Shown: one piece after another, positions 58,401 through 64,000 of the stretch
Position numbering within the stretch: the first letter of the stretch is position 1
How the letters are laid out: every line of letters starts with the position of its first letter
Assembly (NCBI RefSeq): GCF_017591425.1
Contig: NW_024467120.1
Span: forward strand, 4,464,001-4,528,000
Source: Ochotona curzoniae
Lineage: Eukaryota > Chordata > Mammalia > Lagomorpha > Ochotonidae
Direction of reading: 5' to 3'
DNA length: 64,000 bases
The notes under the pieces: model-generated
Seen by the model: the letters and a program-made list of their open reading frames with translations, nothing else
The model's database searches: none
What the model was told of the DNA's origin: nothing
Made by a program: the position numbers and the translations under genes

Positions 58401-59467
58401 ATAGAGTCAAGATAAATCTCCCAGAGTGACTGATGCCCATGGTATGTGGAAACTGCACACAGCCTGATGCCTAAGGGGTCTGGAGCCTGCAGGACATTCC
58501 ACCACCCACGCTTGGCATGTGGCCCACTCTGATGAACACTGCCACCAAAAAGCTAGAGCTTGTACTCCTTCCAGAGTTCATTCGATGGCTGGTGACAGGG
58601 AACCATAAGAGAAATTGCATGTAAACAAAGTCGGCGATGCTGTAGTGCTACACAGTGCTGTTTCCTGCAGTCAAGCAGTGGCAAGTCCTCAGAGTGAGCC
58701 CTGGGCGGCCAAATGTCACGACTGGCATAGCCCAGCGTCAGGTACCATCACAAAGCGGGTTTGGTTTAAAACCTTCTGCCAAAGTCTCAATGCTTGCGTG
58801 CTTGAGTTAACTCCTTGGAATGCCCTGCCTTGTTCTTGATGCATTCAAGTTTTACACTCACTGGCTCACTTAACAACATCGCTTGAGAATTTACTCTTTG
58901 CCCAGGACTGTATATCGGGGAAAGTAGTAGCAAGCAAAATATAGGAAGTTTGTAATCTGTTTATTTAGCCAGATTCTAGGGTGCTCGACATGGTGTTACT
59001 GTCTTCCAAAGGCTGTTTGGAAAAATTTTAAGGGTCCTTTGTAAATGCATGAGGAAGCTCCTAGCATTGGGTGGGCGGTTGCCACAGAAGCCAGAAGCCC
59101 AGCAGCACATCCCATAGTACTTTATCTCCCATCCTGCTTGAATTTCAGTGTCCTACCAGATTTGCATGTGGGTGCAAAATCTGTTTTTAATCATCTAAGC
59201 TTAGAACCTAATCCCATTCCATATTCCATGTTCATATACATAGTAATTTTGTGCAGTCTCAATATACCCAGGCTACTCTGGATTACAGCCGTAGCACTAA
59301 TTCAGGGATGAAGACACTTCATTTTGTTCTAAAGTTACTCCTGTATTATTGGCCATTTCAAAAAGATCTTTTTCCAGATATCTCTCAGAGGCTTCTGTCA
59401 CCTGAGTCTGTCATACACCTACCTAGCACTTTGGACTGATGGCTTCCTTTATATTTCATACATTTGT

Positions 59468-59740
59468 AAAAGGTTTTATTTATTTGAGAGGCACAATGAT
59501 AAAAAAAAAAAAAGAGGGACAGAGAGAGAGAGATCTTCCATCCATTAGTTCACTTTTCAAGTGACTCCAATGACCAGGGTGGGGCCAGGTACTTGGGCCA
59601 TCTTCTGAGACCTTCCCAGACATGTTAGCAGGGAGCTAAGCAGGAGCAGAGCAGAGCAGCCAGGACTCAGATCAGCACTCCAATATGAGATGCTGCTGTC
59701 AGGGTGTAGCTTAACTCACTGTGCCACGATCCTGGCCCCT
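59468..59740 (-). mobile_element. CSINE, older
   Basis: Antisense: AAAGGTTTTATTTATTTGAG, GATCTTCCATCCATTAGTTC, TTAGCAGGGAGCTAAGCAGG and head AACTCACTGTGCCACGATCC. A 13-base A run inside it is a local expansion. Confidence 0.88.
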
Positions 59741-60654
59741 CTTCTTTTGACAATTGGGCAACATATTGATTTTTCTTTTAATGATGTGTCTCTAGCGTGT
59801 ATTATCTGTTTGAGTCAGGGAAAGGGAGGATTATAGAATCCTTGTGAGTTTACACGATGTACATCACAAAGGCAGACACGCTAACTCCAATGCCAGCACT
59901 CTGCAGAGGGCTGCCTGTGAGTCTTAAGCCATCACCCTCAGATTCTCCATCGAACCAGTCAGCACAGATGACTGGTCTTGCAGGCCTCCTGTGAGGCCAG
60001 GCTTCAACCTTTGGTTACCAGACCGTCGGGACCTTTAAGGGACCTGAAAGAGGTGATGGGGTGGCCAGAGCAGCAGAAGGAATCCAGAAGGTTTGGCCAT
60101 TTACCAGCCACTCCACAGTCTTAACATCTGGCCCACAGTCCTGCTGCCCTCCCGCTGATTGGCAGCCATGCTTTGTGCCTGCACATCTGTTGTGTGGGTG
60201 AGCACCACTCCGGGCTGCACTCATAGCCACGCTGGGTATCACCAGCCTTCTCAACAGCTTCAGAGCTCCACCTGATCCAAGATGTTCCAGGGGCAAATAA
60301 GTTCTTCTGACTGCCTCTTGTGGACACTGATCACTTCATTTTCTGATCAACAACCAGATAATCATTCTCTTTTGTCCAGCTGTCAGAGACACCCTCTCTC
60401 TTTAGGATCTGAGGTCAGTGAAATTGCTTGAACATTAGCAATAGCTAGTGAGTGCATCCTAGAACTGCATTCTGTGTCCAGATATGGTACCCACTTTTCC
60501 TTACACAGCCTTCATGGCAGCTTTTCAGGTTAGTGTTGCCTATTTCCTGGGAAGATGCTGGGGCTCTGACGGTGCAGAAGTGATGGAAGACTTGGAGTCT
60601 AAGACAGATATGTCCTATTCCAAAGTTAGCATTGTTTTTGTGATGCTAAGAAGG

Positions 60655-60835
60655 TAAATTTTTGGAGCCAGGCTCAGCTAGGTTCAAGTACAGGTTCTCA
60701 GCCTTGTTCTCTCATTCATTAAACAGAGGTAATAGTGCAGATCTTGCCAACCTTACCAACTTTTATAGTTACTAAATACTACATAGACCGTAAGGTACAG
60801 TACATGATTCATAGTAGGCAAGCAATAGAGGTCCA
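60655..60835 (+). mobile_element. MIR (ancient SINE)
   Basis: TTTGGAGCCAGGCTCAGCTAGG, TTCAAGTACAGGTTCTCAGCC, CAGAGGTAATAGTGCAG and ATTCATAGTAGGCAAGCAATAG follow the MIR consensus from head to 3' end. Confidence 0.72.
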
Positions 60836-62214
60836 TTCACTTTCCACCCACCCTCCCATGATCTTCCATGACCTTTATCCCATGGGCCACCTGTAGGATT
60901 TTTCTGTGGGTTTCCTGGCAAGACCTAATGATGAGAGCATGTCGGTCCCACTGGCCTCTCGGCCCAGCTGCTTCTGGCCACAGTGTGTCCCTGTGTTCTT
61001 TCTGGAAGGAAAAGGTTTAACTTTGTGGACCCTTTTTCTTTGTAGGAGTTGTGTCTGTACTTTACAGCACTGATGTATGAATCTTAAAAATTCAGGGAAA
61101 TCTTCTAAAATCAGTAATGGCAAATAGTTACATATTCAGGTGGATACTTTTATTTTGTGTTCTGAGGTCACCAAAAAATCTACAAAGTGGGCCTATTTTC
61201 TAAAGTAGCTCTATGCTCTGGAAAATGAGAAGCGGTTGGAGTTGAGAACAAGTTCCAAAAGGGAAAACCCAGGGGAGAAAGACACCCCAGGGGGTCAGGT
61301 GAGTCCTCGACCCTTGTGGGGTTTGTGTGATGTTAGGAAAGAGTGGTCACACGATCCTCTAAGTGCCCAGGTCAACAGCTGGAACTGAGAGTGAAGTTTA
61401 GCCCTCTGTGGCTAAATTCAAGTTAGCCAGAACTTTCCTCCCCTCCTGCTTTCTGCTTGCCCTACACCCATGTTCTGCATTCTGATGTGATCTGCTGCTG
61501 TGTGTGCAAGGCTGGCCAGCCTGGCAACCATCAAGGACCATGGTCAGTCAGATGCTCTCCCCCACACCCTGTAGCACAAATAAAAACCCACTGGCCTCTC
61601 TGGTGGCTTTGTTCTGCTCTGTTTATTTTTCTCCTTTTGAGGATATTTAATATGTCTGTTGTTTCCTGTCCGTTTTGTTCATGGTTTATAAATCCCATGG
61701 GGAAGGTCTTTTTTTGGTTCTCACTAATATAATCACAAGTTCCCAGGATGATTTCTGGCATAAAAGGTACCTAATAAAGATTTTAAAAGGCAAAAAAAAA
61801 AAAAAAGGAACAAGAAAATATGATAAGGCCAAGGTTAACAGACATCGGACAGAAAATAAAAGGGTGATGAAGGAAAATACAGGAAGAAAAGATAGGTGAC
61901 AGTATCTGATCATTTCATTTCTTGCAGTAAGAGAAATAATTGTATCAAAGATAAAACACTGCACTCTTGAGATGAATCTGTTTGGTTTTTGCTCCCCAGG
62001 CTGCATCCAGTTTCCCAGGGGCTTCATTGTCAGACTTCACTTCCACACTTGCCTATTTATTCATTTGTCTACTCTTTCACCTGTTACTGTGTTGAAGATA
62101 AAAACACGAACCAGCATCCACTCGTCCAATGTGGTTGGGTCTAACACAAGTCAACCGCCTCAAGCAGCGTGCCCCTGTCCATTACTACAGTGAGTTAGCA
62201 TGCAGTACAGATGC

Positions 62215-62450
62215 AGCCAAATCCAAAGACTGGTTGGCTGCATGGGCCAGCGAATTTCAGGATATAGTGAGTAATTGACCTGGGAAATTAGCAAAGATAA
62301 TTAAACTGTCAGCCACAGACTATAGCCGTAATTCAGACTAGCCAGCTCACAAACCGTTACTACTGGCCACAGTAAATGTCTCTGCCCAAGCAACAGCCAG
62401 AGAGAAACATCACGCCGCTTATAATGGGCTGATCTGGGGCCAACAGCACC
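62215..62450. promoter_or_regulatory. Candidate conserved noncoding element
   Basis: Repeat-free, moderately AT-rich sequence with GAGTAATTGACC, GATAATTAAACTGTCA and CCGTAATTCAGAC homeobox-like sites close together. This is suggestive of an enhancer, and nothing more. Confidence 0.22.
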
Positions 62451-63084
62451 ATCAGCACATGTGAGAATGGAACACTTCTACTCCCACTTGGTGTTGATCC
62501 GATTGAAACTGATCCGATACCGAATACGGAGACCTAGAGCACATTGTATAGGTTGTGTTGTACTGAATTAGAACCTAATTGTACTGAGCAAGGACACACT
62601 CATACTCAGGGAATGCTGCCTTGATGTAAGAAGATGTTGCCCAGCAAAGAGAAACTGAAGAAAGGGGACAAGATAGGGGCTGAGCTGGGGAATGCTGGGG
62701 TTGGACATTAAGGACAAGAACAGCCGCCCTGCAGACGATGTCAGTGAGGGATGCCCCTGGGAAAGCCTGATCCAGGAGCGTCTGCATCACTTGTCTAACT
62801 CTGTACAGGTCTTTGTGCTACATCTGCCGCTCCTGCCACGTCCCTGTCTCCATAGGCAATAACACAACTCCAGCTTTCTAGTCACTCAGGTCCAAAGCAA
62901 GGCATCACTTGCTCTTGTGCCATTCATTGGATCTGCAGTCTGCCTCTCCCAGAAGTCCCCATGGCCATGCCTGAGGAGCCAGCTACTTCCAGCTCGCCCC
63001 TGAATGACTGCAGGCATCTCAAACAGCAGCTCCTGCCTTCTGTCTTGACCGCCCCCCCACAACAGTCTCAGCTTAGTGCACTGG

Positions 63085-63440
63085 CCAGGGTGACCCTTAG
63101 AAAAGACGTAGTGTGTCATTCCTTTGCTCAAACCATTGTGGTGCCCATTGTGTTGAGGCCATTGGCTAAAGGCCTGTCAACAGCCCAGTGACGTGGGCTC
63201 GTGAACCCTCCCATCTGCACCCCAGCCTCACACCATGCCACGCCCCTCCCAACACTGCCTGCATGGCAGCTCCACCATCTGTTCGCTGAGCCATAACCCT
63301 GAGCACCCCAGCCACTCAGGATCTTTCAAGGGCTTTTTCTTCTTCTGGGGACTCCTCATCCCAGGTGTCCACATAGCTCACATCCCATCTAGAAACCGAA
63401 TCCATTCTGTTTCTGACCCCACCTCACTCAGCAGTGGATC
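63085..63440 (+). mobile_element. L2 (ancient LINE) fragment
   Basis: GTGTGTCATTCCTTTGCTCAAA, GGTGCCCATTGTGTTGAGG, CCTCCCATCTGCACCCCAGCC and GGTGTCCACATAGCTCAC follow the L2 3' region (CCTGCTTAAAA... TGGCTCCCCATTGCC... TCTCCAGCCCCATC). Confidence 0.65.
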
Positions 63441-63537
63441 TCCCCCACAGCTTGGACACCTAACGTACTACTACATGAGATGGTCATCAAACATGATTAC
63501 TGCGCTTGGTTTCTCTCCACCTATGAGAGTGGACAGA

Positions 63538-63857
63538 GCCAAGATTGGCATTGTGGTACAGAGGGCTGAAACACTGCTTGAGTCTTTGGCACCCCACACA
63601 GGAGTGCCAGTTGGAGTCCCTGCTGCTCTGCTTCCCATCCGACTTCCTACAAATGCCCCTGACAAGGCAGGGAATGGTGGCCCAGGTGCTTGGGACCCTG
63701 CTACCCACATGGGTGAGGGACACGGATGGAATTCCTGGAACCTGGCTTCAGCCTGGCCCAGAACTGGCTGGTGTGGGCCAAACAGAAGTGACCTAGCAAA
63801 TCTCTTTTCTTTCTCTCTTTTTTGTCTTTCAAATAAATAAATCTTTAAGAAAAATAT
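63538..63857 (+). mobile_element. CSINE, older
   Basis: Head GCCAAGATTGGCATTGTGG, then GGCCCAGGTGCTTGGGACCC, ACCCACATGGGTGAGGGAC, GGCTTCAGCCTGGCCCAG and the tail CAAATAAATAAATCTTTAAG. Confidence 0.9.
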
Positions 63858-64000
63858 TTGGACTGGGTTACAGGGTGGTCCCATATATGATCAAATATTC
63901 TTGTAAGTGTTTGTGTGACGGGATTTTGGGGGTGAGATTAAAATTTTCATTAATAGCTTGGTTTATGTTCCCCAACTTGAACCAAAGCATTATTGAGTCT

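Larger units (their letters stand above)
30955..64000 (+). other. CAP2: CAP2 intron (5' part), continues beyond window
   Basis: This is at least 33 kb of the intron after the second CAP2 exon. I looked for the next coding exon (NDVAAPLKPISEKIQEIQ) and did not find it. Stretches with no recognised feature include about 30960-31900, 32230-33090, 34510-35820, 36950-40680, 42470-43335, 43660-44920, 48870-49490, 49840-50460, 52940-55445, 56895-57490, 57720-58065, 58405-59465, 59745-60650 and 60840-63080. Visible short reading frames there look like chance. Confidence 0.8.

Noticed and set aside
58855..58950. Possible MIR/L2-type relic (CTTTGCCCAGGACTGTATATC)
   Set aside because: Only a short resemblance to a common mammalian repeat phrase; not enough to annotate.
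30955..64000. Next CAP2 exon (NDVAAPLKPISEK...)
   Set aside because: No matching codons found by reading all frames; probably beyond the right edge, although a short exon could be missed by eye.

Overview
This window is nuclear DNA from a mammal, very probably a lagomorph and more likely a pika (Ochotona) than a rabbit. The main sign is about 39 copies of a tRNA-derived C-repeat SINE (CSINE). Many carry the tail wording GTGAATCATCGGACGGAAG, then a TCTGTATATCTGACTT block and AATAAA tails, which I associate with pika rather than rabbit subfamilies. The species call is inference. There are no bacterial-style genes, operons or CRISPR arrays.

The only protein-coding sequence I can support is two exons of CAP2 (cyclase-associated protein 2, an actin regulator) on the + strand: 2826-2926 and 30877-30954. 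They read GVAPSVEAFDKLMNS...VETH and AEMVHSAFQAQ...QQPQE, join in frame, and have good splice sites. They encode part of the N-terminal domain, roughly residues 41-100. The whole 64 kb therefore lies inside CAP2: an incomplete intron at 1-2825, a complete 27.95 kb intron between the exons, and at least 33 kb of the next intron. I did not find the ATG exon or the following exon.

The rest is intronic. Regions: 1-2.8 kb, mostly unique sequence with a C-rich minisatellite at 345-545. 3.7-5.1 kb, an old L1 fragment split by a SINE, then a young SINE with a perfect 15-bp target duplication. 7.1-7.6, 16.6-16.9, 29.0-29.1, 30.3-30.8 and 55.9-56.5 kb, 5'-truncated L1 pieces. 11.56 and 15.49 kb, two terminal-inverted-repeat elements of one family. 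18-30 kb, dense and sometimes nested SINEs. 31.9-32.2 kb, an old TIR element. 33.1-34.0 and 44.9-48.5 kb, two oppositely oriented copies of a composite element built from about 60-bp tandem repeats plus a conserved single-copy module. 49.5-64 kb, more SINEs and ancient LTR/L2/MIR relics.

The most interesting item is the 44,936-48,542 element. It is flanked by a 15-bp direct repeat, has an A-rich 3' end on the minus strand, about 40 units of a 60-bp VNTR, and a 5' end that is a 9-bp-stem hairpin ending exactly at the target duplication. It is built like the primate SVA/LAVA composite retroposons but shares no obvious sequence with them. I do not recognise it as a named family. Secondary points are an L1 remnant ending about 40 bp from a CAP2 splice acceptor, an RFX-type X-box, and candidate conserved noncoding elements.
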